In this document: piece by piece, positions 42,411-51,743 of the stretch | Layout of the letters: the number at the start of each line of letters is the position of its first letter | Numbering within the stretch: position 1 is the stretch's first letter | Source of the DNA: Chara braunii | Taxonomy: Eukaryota > Streptophyta > Charophyceae > Charales > Characeae | Direction: 5' to 3' | Assembly (NCBI GenBank): GCA_003427395.1 | Contig: BFEA01001190.1 | Span: 61,764-113,506, forward strand | Length of the DNA: 51,743 bases | The notes under the pieces: model-generated | What the model was told of the DNA's origin: nothing | Databases searched by the model: none | Seen by the model: only the letters and a program-made list of their open reading frames with translations | Made by a program: the position numbers and the translations under genes

Positions 42411-42862
42411 ATGTTCTTAGAGTGGTGTACGCGTGGTGCATGGGAAGCATCTTAGTCGACTGACGACGAGTCGCGGTTGGGACCTGAACGCATCGGCTCA
42501 CGTGCGGGTCAGATAGAGGCCTAAAACCGCTCGTACCCGTTATGCTACAACGAACAAGAATCACCTTTGGCTGGTCCACCTCTGCAATTGCAGTTGATTA
42601 GTTTTCGTACTGTGGACAGGTGGCTCGGCGGGAATATGCTCAGCGAAGGGAGGTGACAACTCCCGTAAGGTGGAGGTAAGTCGTGCCTCGCGTAGGCCCT
42701 ATTCTGTCATAGGGGCTCGAGAGAGGTATGGCTGGCGCACTCGGCCGGAGCATCTTGCAGAAGCTCCATGAGTATCGCGATGAGAAATAGACCAACTCTT
42801 GCATGACGCGGCCGGGAGGGTCCCGCCCCGTTTTGTGCGCTGCTGGACCGATGCGCTCGACA
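42218..42862 (+). mobile_element. Element 4 5' LTR (right part)
   Basis: It is homologous to 49504-50226 over about 640 bp and ends ...GCGCTCGACA (TG..CA-type end) directly before the primer site. A (GT)n tract at 42364-42408 has 20-odd units here but only about 6 at the same place in the 3' LTR. The left border is unknown. Confidence 0.85.
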
Positions 42863-42882
42863 GGTGGCGTCGTTGCCAGGGA
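42863..42882 (+). promoter_or_regulatory. Element 4 primer binding site (Asp-tRNA type)
   Basis: The sequence TGGCGTCGTTGCCAGGGA begins two bases after the LTR end. It differs at two positions from the TGGCGCCGTTGCCGGGGA complement of aspartate tRNA used by Athila/Tat-type plant gypsy elements. Confidence 0.75.
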
Positions 42883-43099
42883 TAACGAAAGCCTACCGTT
42901 GTCCCTGGTGGAACGATATTCGGGTATGGGATTGAGGAGAACATAGGCATATAAGGAAAGGCGGGGTATGCGATGCCTTGTTTGATTGTCTATGTTAGGC
43001 GGATGTTATTAGTATAATAAATTTTATCTTTGATTTGATTGGCTGCCTAAAGTCTCTACCTCTTCTTAACAGGGAAGCTGAGTAAGAGATCCGGCCAAG

Positions 43100-44860
43100 A
43101 TGTCGGGAGGCATAGATGATGGTGCCGGGAAGGTCCTGACAATCGATGACTTTGTTAAGGCTATGGACAGGGGAGAGAGGTTACATAACAATTTTCCCAA
43201 AGTCAACACCTTCAATTTTAATAGCAAGTGAGTTTCGGAATGGTTAGAACTGATTGAGCAGGCTCTGGTGAGGCTATCAGATGTGGTGAAGTCCCAACAT
43301 ATTTTGAAGTACGTACTCCATGGGCACCACCAGAAGGTAGAGAAGTTGATAAATGCAGCTAACGGCAGTTGGACGAGATTTAAGGATGGAATGCAAAGGA
43401 AGTATAGGTTGGGTGATCACTTGTTGACCACTGAGGATTTGGAAGCAATGAATAAAGATGACTTTACCACAGTCAGCGCCTTTGTGTAGGAATTTAAGAA
43501 AAAGGCAAGGTAGGTCCTCAGAATCTCTGAAGAAGCACAGTGTGCTATCTTCCTAGGCCTGTTCACCGCCTCGGAAGCCTTGGAATTGACAAGTCACGGA
43601 GAAGGAAGTGTGAATCTCACCTGGGCCACAATCGACAAAGGGGTAGAGGAAGGGAGTTTGGACCAAGTGGAACAGTACCAAATGAGTCAGCAACGGCGGA
43701 AAAGAAAGGAGCGAGATGTGACCTCCTCAGGGACCCCGGGGGTGAAAAGGATCGTTACAAATGTACTCGCGGAGCTGGGTTATGGGAAAGACGTTGTGGT
43801 ACAATAGAAAATGGTGACAACGATCCAAGGAGAGGGGAAGGATCCAGTGGTAGAGGAGGCCATTCAGGAAGAATGGGAAGAGGAGGAGCCGGTGTCCCAA
43901 CACCTTTCAAAGGCACTGCGCAAATGACGCAATTTGACGTAGGGAGGGCAAGACTCCGGAAAGGGACAGGCGCCCCAATCATTGGCAGTAGCCTCACCGA
44001 GTACATCGGTTACGTCAAGTAGTGCGGGGCCCTCACAAGCGGCAGTACCACCATATGGGCAGTGGTCATGGCCTGTGTTTAACACCTTCGTGTTGTGGGG
44101 AGGTCCAGGTCCGTCTGGACAAATGGTACCATACGCACGGCCCCAAGCAAGTATGCCACCGTCGAGCTATCCTGCAGCGCAGGCCCAACCCATGGCGCCA
44201 CCTCCATCGTCCGCGCCGAGTTCACAAGGTAGCGTGGCAGGGGGGGGAAATCAAGGTCGGGGCAACCAAGGGAATGGAGGGCGAGGCGGCGGAAGGGGAC
44301 GCGACAGGAATGGCGGTGGCCGAGGTGGACAATGGGACAACCAAGGTTACCAAGGCCAAGGTAGATAAGGGAATCAAGGGGGTCAAGGATATGGAAGGCC
44401 TCGTTTTGACTGGAGGACCGTTATTTGCAAGCATTGCGACAAGCAAGGTCATACAATACGGTTCTGCAGTACAAGGCGAGAAGATGAAAAGTCTGGACTA
44501 ATCTATTTCAATATGGACGGTGACGTATATGATTACTGCGGGGAGTATATTGACCGAAAGATTCCAGGCGGAGTGCGAGCGGAAGCTCATAGGAGAATAG
44601 CTGGGCGAGAAGCGCCACCCGCCACGTTCAGGTTGTGGCAGGAAAGGGATGACCGACCAATAAGNGTGGAAGAGGTGGAGTGTGATGAAGAAGGGACTCA
44701 GATACTACAGACCCAGAATATAAAAAAAAAGCCTATAGTCGATGAGTCGGATGGAGAGGGTNAGGATGAGAAGGTGGAACCGACATCCGTCCTTCTGGGA
44801 AAGATGGAGGATTTGTGAGGGAAAGTGGGGAGATACCAGCAAAAACGGGTAGATATATGT
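43100..44860 (+). pseudogene. Element 4 gag
   Basis: I choose ATG 43100 (GGCCAAGATGTCGG). The capsid-like part follows: TFNFNSK, a TGA at 43229, VSEWLELIEQALVRLSDVVK, HILKYVLHGHHQKVEKLI, WTRFKDGMQRKYRLGDHLLT, then TAG at 43487 and others at 43510, 43807 and 43922 or nearby. A Pro/Ala/Gln-rich and then Gly/Arg/Asn-rich region (44225-44400) leads into an intact CX2CX4HX4C zinc knuckle at 44426-44467 (CKHCDKQGHTIRFC). Acidic spacer sequence continues to the protease. At least five stops make it dead. Confidence 0.83.
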
Positions 44861-45469
44861 GAACAAGTAAAAGAGTGGAGGGTCAGCATCCCCAAAGTCT
44901 TCCTCTACGAATCCGGCCCAAAGTNGGTATCAGGACGACAAGGTTATCCTGGAGTAGCCACTGTGGGGTCAGGACCTGGGTCGGGAATGACCTTCAGGCC
45001 CCCTACTACGCAAGGGAGAATGGCGCAAGCAGCGCAAACTAGAGGTCAGAGCAAGGCAAATGTCAGCCGAGAACATCCTCGGAGAGAGACAGAGCCAGGA
45101 AAGGCCGTAGAGGTAGAGGAGGACGACGATGAAGAAGAGCAAGATGATAGGCTGCGCCGTGAGAAGGATCGAAGGGCAGAGCAAAGGGCCAAGAAGAGGG
45201 GAGCCCAGGAGGAAACCGAACCGGATCTGCATGATGCGGCGCCAAAGAAGAAGTATGCAGTCTGGTAAGAGGAAGGGTTTGACGTAAAAAAGGTGATTGA
45301 TAGGTTACTTGAAGGTCATAACGACCTTGTGACCTTGAAGGAGGTTCTGGCGTCTGCTCCTAAGTTCCGTAACGAGCTAAAGGAAAGATTTTCACGACGT
45401 TTGGTGCCAAATGTCAATCTAAGCGTAATTCTGCCAAAGGAGGCGGAATGAGCAGAAATTGGGATAAAG

Positions 45470-46066
45470 ATGGACTGGAAATGCGTAGCCTGCGGGATGG
45501 TGGATTTAGTGGTAAAGGGATCGAAGTGCACAACAATGGTGGATATAGGGGCGAAGATGAATATCATCAAGGAAGTTGATGCACTCAAGTTTGGGTTGGA
45601 GATAAACCGCTCGGATTGTGACATTCTGCACGGGGCCAACTGCAAGGCAGTATTTTGCAGAACGGCGTCAAACGTGCTTATTGAGATTGTGAGAGTGAAG
45701 GTCAGGGCTTGCTTCTTCGTCATGCCGGATGTGGACCATGCCATCCTCCTAGCGAGGTCGTTCCTATGCAGAACAGAGATGTTGATATTTAATAAACACG
45801 ATGGGACTCTGATCTTGATCCTGTGTGATCCGGCGTGTGGAAACTATGAGATACTTACTTGTCGAAACACAGGCTCACGAAGTANAAGGAATCGGCNCAA
45901 CCCTNGTTCATTCACGATTGGAGATTCCGACAACGANNGTCAGAGNCTCCGTGAGGAACCANAAGAGGAGGCACGGGAGGAGGAGTTTTCCCTTAACCTA
46001 TCCGATGTAAACAAGGCCATGGATGTAGTGGTCATGCATGAGATGGCGGATCCAGACGCCATTTAG
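45470..46066 (+). pseudogene. Element 4 aspartic protease region
   Basis: The active-site-like motif is TMVDIGAKMNII (about 45535-45570), with Ile where Ser or Thr is expected (D-[ST]-G-A); an ACA to ATA transition would explain it. VRACFFVMPDVDHAILLARSF (about 45706-45768) corresponds to the retropepsin C-terminal part. Ns at 45885-45962 blur the downstream linker. The preceding acidic/basic spacer (EDDDEEEQDDRLRREKDRR) is a linker between gag and protease. Confidence 0.68.
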
Positions 46067-46469
46067 GCACTGAGGGAACAGGTTCTGGAATGTCCCCAGC
46101 CTGGGGAAGTAGAGCTGGTTTATCGGCTTCCGGGCAGAAGGAGAGACCCTGCAATGATGCAGGCGCAAGCGGTAAGGCGACCTTTTTTAGGGGACGACTC
46201 AAGCAGGGTTCTCAAAGGCGGTACAAGACTATAGACAAGAAGTGTCACACGGTCTCGACACTGAGGATGAAGAGGTTTATGACGAGTCGCAACGAGGATT
46301 GATACGAGTGGGAACGAGGATTGATACGGCGAATGAGGGAGTTAGCGGCAGTTGGGCCGTGTCGTATCAATGAAGGGAACGAAGGAAAGCTAATAGTGGG
46401 AGACCCTGACTTTCTATTACCCCAGGAAAGGGTGTAGATGGTAAAGCTAATGAAGAAGAGGTATCGCGC

Positions 46470-47437
46470 CTATGCATTCGATGATGATCCGCGCGGGAGA
46501 CTGGACGTGGATAAGATTCATATGATCCGGATCTATACTGTGTCACATGATCCGTGAAACTTGAGAGGGGCGCGGTATCCACGAGGAGAAGAAAGTGGTG
46601 GACTATCTCAACGGAAAGATACGTACGCATGTCACCAATTACTCGAGTGGTTCGTATGCGTCTCCATGGTTTTGCTTTGTCAAACCTAATGGGATGTTGC
46701 GATGGGGGCAGGACTTGCAGCGGTTGAAAGCAGTGACCGTGCGAGATGCGGCGGGCTTGCCAAATGCCGACGGGCTGTCAGAGTCATGTGCTGGGAGGCC
46801 TATAATTTTCCTTATAGACCTTTACTCCAGATATGACCAGTTTCCAGTCTATCCGCCAGACAAACCAGTGACCGCGATGCATACGCCTCGAGGATTGATC
46901 CACATGAATGTATCTCCGCAAGGATGGACTAATGTGGTAGCAATGGTTCAGCAACATATGATTCGAGTTATGCAGATAGTCAGCCCGCATATCACTCAGC
47001 CATATATTACCGACTTGGCGGTAAACGGCCCGAGAGAGAAGGAGAGTGACGAAGTCTTGCCAGGTGTAAGACGTTTTGTTTAGAAGGATATTCAGGATCT
47101 TGATAAAATCCTGAGTTTGCTTGAGGAACACAACCTTACGGCAAGCGGTGCCAAATCCAAACACTGCATGAGGGAGGTTACCATCTTGGGCTTCGTCTGT
47201 AGCGAGAGTGGTCGGCGGCCAGATGTGAAGAAGACGGACAAGATTATCGAATGGTCGGTACCTTTTCACTTGATAACAAATGTTAGAAGCTTCCTCAGCA
47301 CGTGTGGGTTTTGGAGAACCTTCGTGAAAAACTTTGCTGCCAAGACCGAGCACTTGAGAAAGTTAGTACATCAGGGTCAGGAATGGGTCTGGGGTGAGAA
47401 GCAAGAAAAGGTCGTGGCAGGGATGAAGGAGTTTTGA
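46470..47437 (+). pseudogene. Element 4 reverse transcriptase
   Basis: The palm is recognisable: LRWGQDLQRLKAVTVRDA, motif A LIDLYSRYDQFPVYPP with its Asp, HMNVSPQGWTNVVAMVQQHM. The catalytic box at 47003-47017 reads YITDLAV: the first Asp of the usual YIDDL pair is Thr, which needs two base changes. TAG at 47081 breaks the thumb (FV-stop-KDIQDLDKIL). The connection NVRSFLSTCGFWRTFVKNFA is followed by TGA at 47435. Not functional. Confidence 0.82.
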
Positions 47438-48164
47438 GGAGGATTGGTATTGGGAGCACCAGACTATGAAGTCACTGAAATAAGACCATTCATCGTTGAC
47501 ACGGACGCTGGACCGACTGCCTTAGGGGGGAGTCTTGATTTTGACAATTGTCGAAGGAAAGGAGAGGCCGCTAACTTGAAGGTTTGAGAACCGAAATTTT
47601 TGTATGACAGAGAGAAATTACTCTCGAATTAAGAGAGAGACTCTCGTTGTCCTTCACTACTTGAGGATTTTTCGAAATTATATCTTTGGCAGAAGGTTCA
47701 TATTAAGAGGTACACCCAACTGCGCTCACGTACTCATTGAGGAATTATGTTATATCGGTTCCAACTGTCGCCAGGTGGCTAACGTACATCTGGATGTTTA
47801 ATTTCAAATTGAAACGGATTCCAAGGAACAAGAATAGAGCAGATGGGTTGAGTCGCATCAACTGGGATAAACGAAAGGGGGAGGCGGTAGAAACACGCCT
47901 CCGGTTGATGACTTCTTGGATCAAGAAGAAGACATCTGTCTTTACATAAATGAACGGTTCTTGCAAGTGCCAAATCGTGTCGGCCATCCTATCTGGTTTG
48001 CGCCAAAGGGGTATGAACACAAGGCAGAGCTTATACTCAAGCCTTTTGAGGAAGAAGACACGTTGGGTGGCAAGGATGTCCAAAGAATGATGAAGTTGGC
48101 ATTGGCAGACACACGAAGTCTGGTACAGAAAGTAAGAACGATAGAAGAAGGGTCAGACAAGGTA
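47438..48164 (+). pseudogene. Element 4 RNase H and linker, multiply frameshifted
   Basis: The RNase H start FIVDTDAGPTALGG lies near 47490. ERNYSRIKRETLVVLHYLRI (about 47607) carries the catalytic Glu. The end is IWMFNFKLKRIPRNKNRADGLSRINWD (about 47790-47865) in another frame. A linker typical of this lineage (YINERFLQVPNRVGHPIWF, KLALADTRSLVQKVRTIEEG) runs to the first MITE. Four or more frame changes occur. Confidence 0.75.
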
Positions 48165-48682
48165 CAACAGAGAAATTCCTACAAGGAAGGAAAGTTGGAA
48201 AAACATTTCATTCAAAAAAAATCATTCATATTTATAATCATTCCAATGTTCGTCCGATTCTAAAATTTACGATTTTATTTGATAAGTTCCCGTCTAAATA
48301 TGAGTTTTTCCTTCCAACTACATCTATTTGTTCAAGATGGAATGAAAGTTTGGATGAATTTATGAATGTCTTAATCAAACTTTCATTTTATTATAACAAA
48401 TATCTTCTAATTCAAATTGGATTAACCTATTTATGATTAAAAATTCTTATATAAAATGACAGTCCAATTAAAATATTTCATGAACTCATCCAGAGTTTCA
48501 TTCCATCTCTAGCATGCAGTTCAAATAAGAAGGGATACCCCATTCTTGGAATGAAAGTTTTCAAGCAAGATGGAAAATTTTAAAATTGGAATGACATTTT
48601 TTAAGATGGAACGAAAATTTAAAAATTTAGAATGTAATTTTACTATGGAATGATTATTTAATTTTGAAAAACTTTTCTGTTG
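48165..48682 (+). mobile_element. 520-bp MITE, copy 1
   Basis: Ends are CAACAGAGAAATTCC and ...ACTTTTCTGTTG, an imperfect terminal inverted repeat. It is AT-rich and non-coding and matches copy 2 end to end when copy 2 is reversed, for example ATTCCAATGTTCGTCC, TTTGATAAGTTCCCGTCT, CCAACTACATCTATTT and AGGGATACCCCATTCT. It is flanked by TA on both sides (GGTA at left, TAGA at right), suggesting a TA target duplication as in Tc1/mariner-like elements. Removing the insert with one TA leaves the surrounding pol frame open. Confidence 0.88.
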
Positions 48683-48893
48683 TAGAAAAGCACGTGGAGT
48701 TGATTGGAGGAATGTACCTCCTCGTCAACACGCTTTTGGAGGGGAATTTTGATCAAATAAGTTTGTTCAATCCGGTTGAGAAAAAAAATATTGTGTTGGA
48801 AAGCCAGATTATCGAATTTGAGGAATGAGAGATCAAAGAGGCGTTTCGTGCAGAGGAATATGATGGAATCTACCTGGAGCTGGGACTTCTCTT
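48683..48893 (+). pseudogene. Element 4 pol segment between the two MITEs
   Basis: These 211 bp encode pol linker in the same direction as the rest of element 4 (VEKHVELIGGMYLLVNTLLE, KEAFRAEEYDGIYLELGLL) with one TGA at 48827-48829. The segment is therefore host sequence, not MITE interior, so the inverted copies are two separate insertions rather than one long-armed foldback element. Confidence 0.8.
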
Positions 48894-49415
48894 CAACAGA
48901 AAATTTTTCCTGAATTAAATAATCATTCTATACTAAAATTACATTCTAAATTTTAATTTTTTATTCCATCTTAAAAATATAATTCCAATTTTATTTTTTT
49001 TTGTTTTATTTGAAAACTTTCCTTCCTAGAATGGGGTATCACTTCTTATTTGAACGACATGTTAGAGATGGAATGAAAGGCGGGATGAGTTCATGAAATA
49101 TTTTAATTGGATTGTCGTTCCTAGTAAGGATTTTAAGTCATAAATAAAGTCATCCAATTTAAATTAGAAGATATTTGTTAAAGTAAAATGACAGTTTTAA
49201 TTAAAAGATTTCATAAACTCATCCAGACTTTCATTCCATCTTCAAAAAATAGATGTAGTTGGAAGGGAAAATTCATATTGAGACGGGAACTTATCAAATG
49301 AAAGTTGAAATTTTAAAATTGGACGAACATTGGAATGACAATTTATATATGTGAAATATTTTTATTTTATGAAATGTTTTTTCAACTTTCATTTCTGGTG
49401 GGAATTTTTCTGTTG
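48894..49415 (-). mobile_element. 520-bp MITE, copy 2 (inverted)
   Basis: Ends are CAACAGAAAATTTTTCC and GGGAATTTTTCTGTTG. The flanks are TT on both sides (CTCTT at left, TTATC at right). It has no coding capacity. Sequence resumes at 49416 with the pol reading (CGTGTGAGATGCGCGAT). Small indels separate it from copy 1, so the two were probably independent arrivals or have aged since. Confidence 0.88.
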
Positions 49416-49503
49416 TTATCGTGTGAGATGCGCGATAGGGATGTTAGCGAAAGGGTCTAAAAAGATGAGGCATCTCTACCTAGTCAACAAAAAAATTTCC
49501 AAG
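49416..49503 (+). pseudogene. Last pol remnant of element 4 before a deletion
   Basis: CEMRDRDVSERV and, in a shifted frame, MRHLYLVNKK look like the lead-in to an integrase zinc domain, but the sequence passes directly into the 3' LTR at about 49504. No HHCC or DDE motif is present. Confidence 0.55.
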
Positions 49504-50226
49504 ACTGGTCGATGTGGGAAGGTTTTGCGTCCACGCAGTTTTATGCTAAGTCTCGCGCGTGTCGCCTATCCGATTTCCGCATCGGAGAGTTATGGGATGA
49601 CTACTGAAGGGACTAGGATTGTGTGTGTTGTTTGACTCGTGTCGTTCCGTGTGTGTGTGTGTTTTTTATTTTTTTCTATATTCTTAGAGTGGTGTACACG
49701 TGGTGCGTGGGAAGCGTCATAGTCGACCGACGATGAGTCGTGGCTTGGACCTCAGCCCCCCAATGCGTCGGCTCACGTGCGGGCCCCAATAGAGGCGTCA
49801 AACCGCGCATACCCCCTAGTATGCTACAACGAACGAGAAACGCCCTCGGCTGCTCCACCTTTTTGATTGCGGCTGATTAGCTTTCGTACTGTGGACTGGT
49901 AGCTCGGCGGGGATACGCCCACCGAAGGGAGGTGACAACTCTCGTAAGGNGATTGCGGCTGATTAGCTTTCGTACTGTGGACTGGTAGCTCGGCGGGGAT
50001 ACGCCCACCGAAGGGAGGTGACAACTCTCGTAAGGTGGAGGTAAGTCGGGCCTCGCGTAGGCCCTATTTGTCGTTGAGGCTCGCGAGAGGTATAACTAAT
50101 GCACTTGGCCGGAGCCGCTTGTGGAAACTCCATGAGTATCGTGATGAGGAATAGACCAACTCCTGCATGACGAGGTCGGAAAGGTCCTGCCCCGTTTTGT
50201 GTGGTGCTGGACCGATGCGCTCCACA
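49504..50226 (+). mobile_element. Element 4 3' LTR, left-truncated
   Basis: It begins within the LTR at ACTGGTCGATGTGGGAAGG and ends GCGCTCCACA. It is homologous to 42218-42862. It contains an assembly-type duplication (49865-50035) that inflates its length by 86 bases. Confidence 0.87.
49865..50035. repeat. 85-nt perfect direct repeat around a single N (49950)
   Basis: Bases 49865-49949 and 49951-50035 are identical, separated by one N. The 5' LTR has this segment once. As at 4063, this is an uncollapsed contig-end overlap rather than biology. Confidence 0.93.
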
Positions 50227-50540
50227 ACGCGATTCTTGCACATCTCTACAAACGTGTTCAGATTCAGGCAAAGAGAAAACTCAACGCTGCTAGTGAAACT
50301 TGTAGTTGAGGAAAGAATCGACGGACAAACTTCAAAGAAAACCAATCATCGAACATGACACAAAGACTCAAACGAGCGACAAGAAAAGAAAGAGAGAAGG
50401 GACTTGGCCACGGGGTACGTGGTGTGGGAAGCACGTCGATGTTAGGGGCAGGGTGAGACGAAAAAGAAAAATAAGAACAATGCGAGGTCAATAATAATAC
50501 TGTAAAATAAAAAAAAAATAAAAAAAAGTTACAATTCTTC
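50227..50540. other. No gene; A-rich flank
   Basis: Purine-rich DNA with A-rich runs near 50510-50528. No domain recognised. Confidence 0.4.
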
Positions 50541-50559
50541 TGAAATGTCAAACAACTTA

Positions 50560-51700
50560 AGAGGAAATTATGCAGAACAGAGTCGTATCTTGAATAAACT
50601 TTTTGCGCAAAGCGCAGCATCTGCCTTCTTTGGAAGGCACATGTCATTAATGTTTCCCTGTTTTCTCTGTCGTGGTTCATGGGAAATGTAAGACTACTGA
50701 GTAAGTCATTTGTGAAAGCTACATGCAGGCAAGCTACCAAGTTAATTTGGAAACCGCATGGTGAATAGGATGAGGGGTTTTTAACCAAGCTAACCTGGGA
50801 GTTGATCACTCTTCCTAGAGAAGAAGCGGGTTCGGAAATCTGCGATCCAATTAGACAGAACTCCTTTTTGATGGCTAAATGGATCGTACGTGTAGCAAAC
50901 AGGGATGGAGGGTACCACTGGGTAATAATGGCGGAACACATTTTAACTCAAGAATGGAATCTCCAGCGCCCTAGAGACGCCTCTCTCTGCATGCAGCTGG
51001 ACTCCTATCAAAATAGGAAAATCACCTATAAATTCTTGGTTGACGTGGCGAAAGCATGGAGGAAGGTTAAATCGTACACGTGGAACCGTCCACAAAGGCC
51101 AAAGTACGTGATCAACCGATTTTTGACAATCTAAGAATCAAGAACGCACAGGGTGAGCGGTTTAGAGCCAACAAATCCCTGAGAGCCTTTGGAGACAGTT
51201 GGATCCAACAAAACGTTCTTTGAATTGAAGATCTGTGGAATGAGAACTCGGGACAGTGGCAGACACCATCGGATCTGCGCAAAGTGCTAGGCAATCTCCA
51301 CCATGTGGAAGACAAATATGCAAAAATGCTTATCGGAATCCCAGATAATTGGAAACAGCTACTGAGCCCGGCAGGAGTTGACCCTCCAGGCACATGGTAT
51401 GCCCCGGGTCAGCCACGAGCATACCCCATCTACTCGAAGCTCATTGCATATGACCAAACAGGGAACAAAGTTTGGCAATCATGGACCAAAGTTGCACAAG
51501 GCCCAATACTGGCAAGAACGGAGGAACCCTTCGCCCTGGAGATAGAGGAAGCCCTCCTCCAAATCAAGGTGGAAGAATGCTGGGAAGTGGAGAACAAACA
51601 TACAGTTCAGTATAATGGCATAGACAAGCCAATCACAACTCGAAAACTGGACCGAGAGGCTCGAGTCGGTGTGAACAAAGGAGGATCCCAATGCCCAAAA
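50560..51700 (+). pseudogene. LINE-type ORF2 C-terminal remnant
   Basis: It reads like the region downstream of the reverse transcriptase in plant and algal non-LTR elements: FSLSWFMGNVRLLSK (about 50670), WELITLPREEAGSEICDPIR (about 50790), FLMAKWIVRVANRDGGYHWV, WNLQRPRDASLCMQLDSYQN, AWRKVKSYTWNRP. After a shift near 51120 come RIKNAQGERFRANKSLRAFG, TGA at 51221, DLWNENSGQW, KLLSPAG-type KQLLSPAGVDPPGTWYAPG and LIAYDQTGNKVWQSWTK. The reverse transcriptase core and ORF1 are not in the window. Assignment to a LINE clade is not possible from this tail. Confidence 0.6.
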
Positions 51701-51743
51701 AAGGAGGATCCCAATGCCCAAAAAAGGAGGATCCCAATGCCCA
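51678..51743. repeat. 23-bp tandem repeat, cut by window end
   Basis: GGAGGATCCCAATGCCCA followed by A residues repeats at least three times up to the last base. It starts in the C-terminal end of the LINE-like frame. Confidence 0.9.

Larger units (their letters stand above)
42218..50226 (+). mobile_element. Ty3/gypsy element 4, integrase-deleted, with two MITE insertions
   Basis: The order is 5' LTR (right part 42218-42862), Asp-tRNA-type primer site, gag with zinc knuckle, protease, RT, RNase H, a linker interrupted by two MITEs, then a direct jump to the 3' LTR (49504-50226). The integrase and the left part of the 3' LTR are deleted. Many stops occur. RT motifs (QDLQRLKAVTVRDAAGLPNA, LIDLYSRYDQFPVYPP) mark it as a lineage distinct from elements 1-3. 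Confidence 0.88.

Noticed and set aside
48165-49415. A single foldback transposon with 500-bp arms and a 211-bp cargo
   Set aside because: The 211 bp is same-orientation pol sequence that continues the flanking frame, and each arm has its own terminal inverted repeats and dinucleotide flanks.

Overview
This window is repeat-dominated eukaryotic nuclear DNA, probably from a streptophyte (plant or charophyte alga). The evidence is a thylakoid-lumen FKBP-type isomerase copy with a twin-arginine signal, a 26S rRNA fragment, four Ty3/gypsy retrotransposon remnants with tRNA primer sites, a LINE, MITEs, long microsatellites and N gaps. The element vocabulary resembles what I remember of Chara braunii, but that is an impression and could not be tested here.

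Layout. 0-2.2 kb: a 90-bp minisatellite, a CT-rich tract and unassigned DNA. 2.3-8.3 kb: gypsy element 1 (+ strand, chromodomain-bearing, several stops and frameshifts), then 1.7 kb of 3' DNA with short repeats. 9.98-11.03 kb: a fragment of the LTR family carried by element 2. 11.0-16.5 kb: unique-looking DNA with the only cellular gene seen, an intronless and frameshifted FKBP16-3-like copy at 12.7-13.4 kb, plus low-complexity and satellite tracts. 16.47-24.83 kb: gypsy element 2 (- strand), nearly complete, with LTR, polypurine tract, pol, gag, a repeat-filled leader, a Met-tRNA primer site and a truncated 5' LTR. 24.9-26.7 kb: a dispersed 125-bp repeat and a short poly-A repeat. 27.2-31.55 kb: eroded gypsy element 3 (- strand) without gag. 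31.6-38.8 kb: microsatellites, two 110-bp foldback elements beside a 26S rRNA fragment, small tandem repeats, no credible gene. 39.5-41.15 kb: two arrays of short repeated hairpins. 42.2-50.2 kb: gypsy element 4 (+ strand), which lost its integrase and carries two inverted copies of one 520-bp MITE. 50.5 kb to the end: LINE ORF2 C-terminal remnant running into a 23-bp tandem repeat cut by the window edge.

No intact autonomous gene is evident. Every retroelement has several inactivating lesions. The feature I would follow up first is the array at 39.5-40.2 kb: seven hairpins share a nearly constant loop while their stems differ in sequence yet stay paired.
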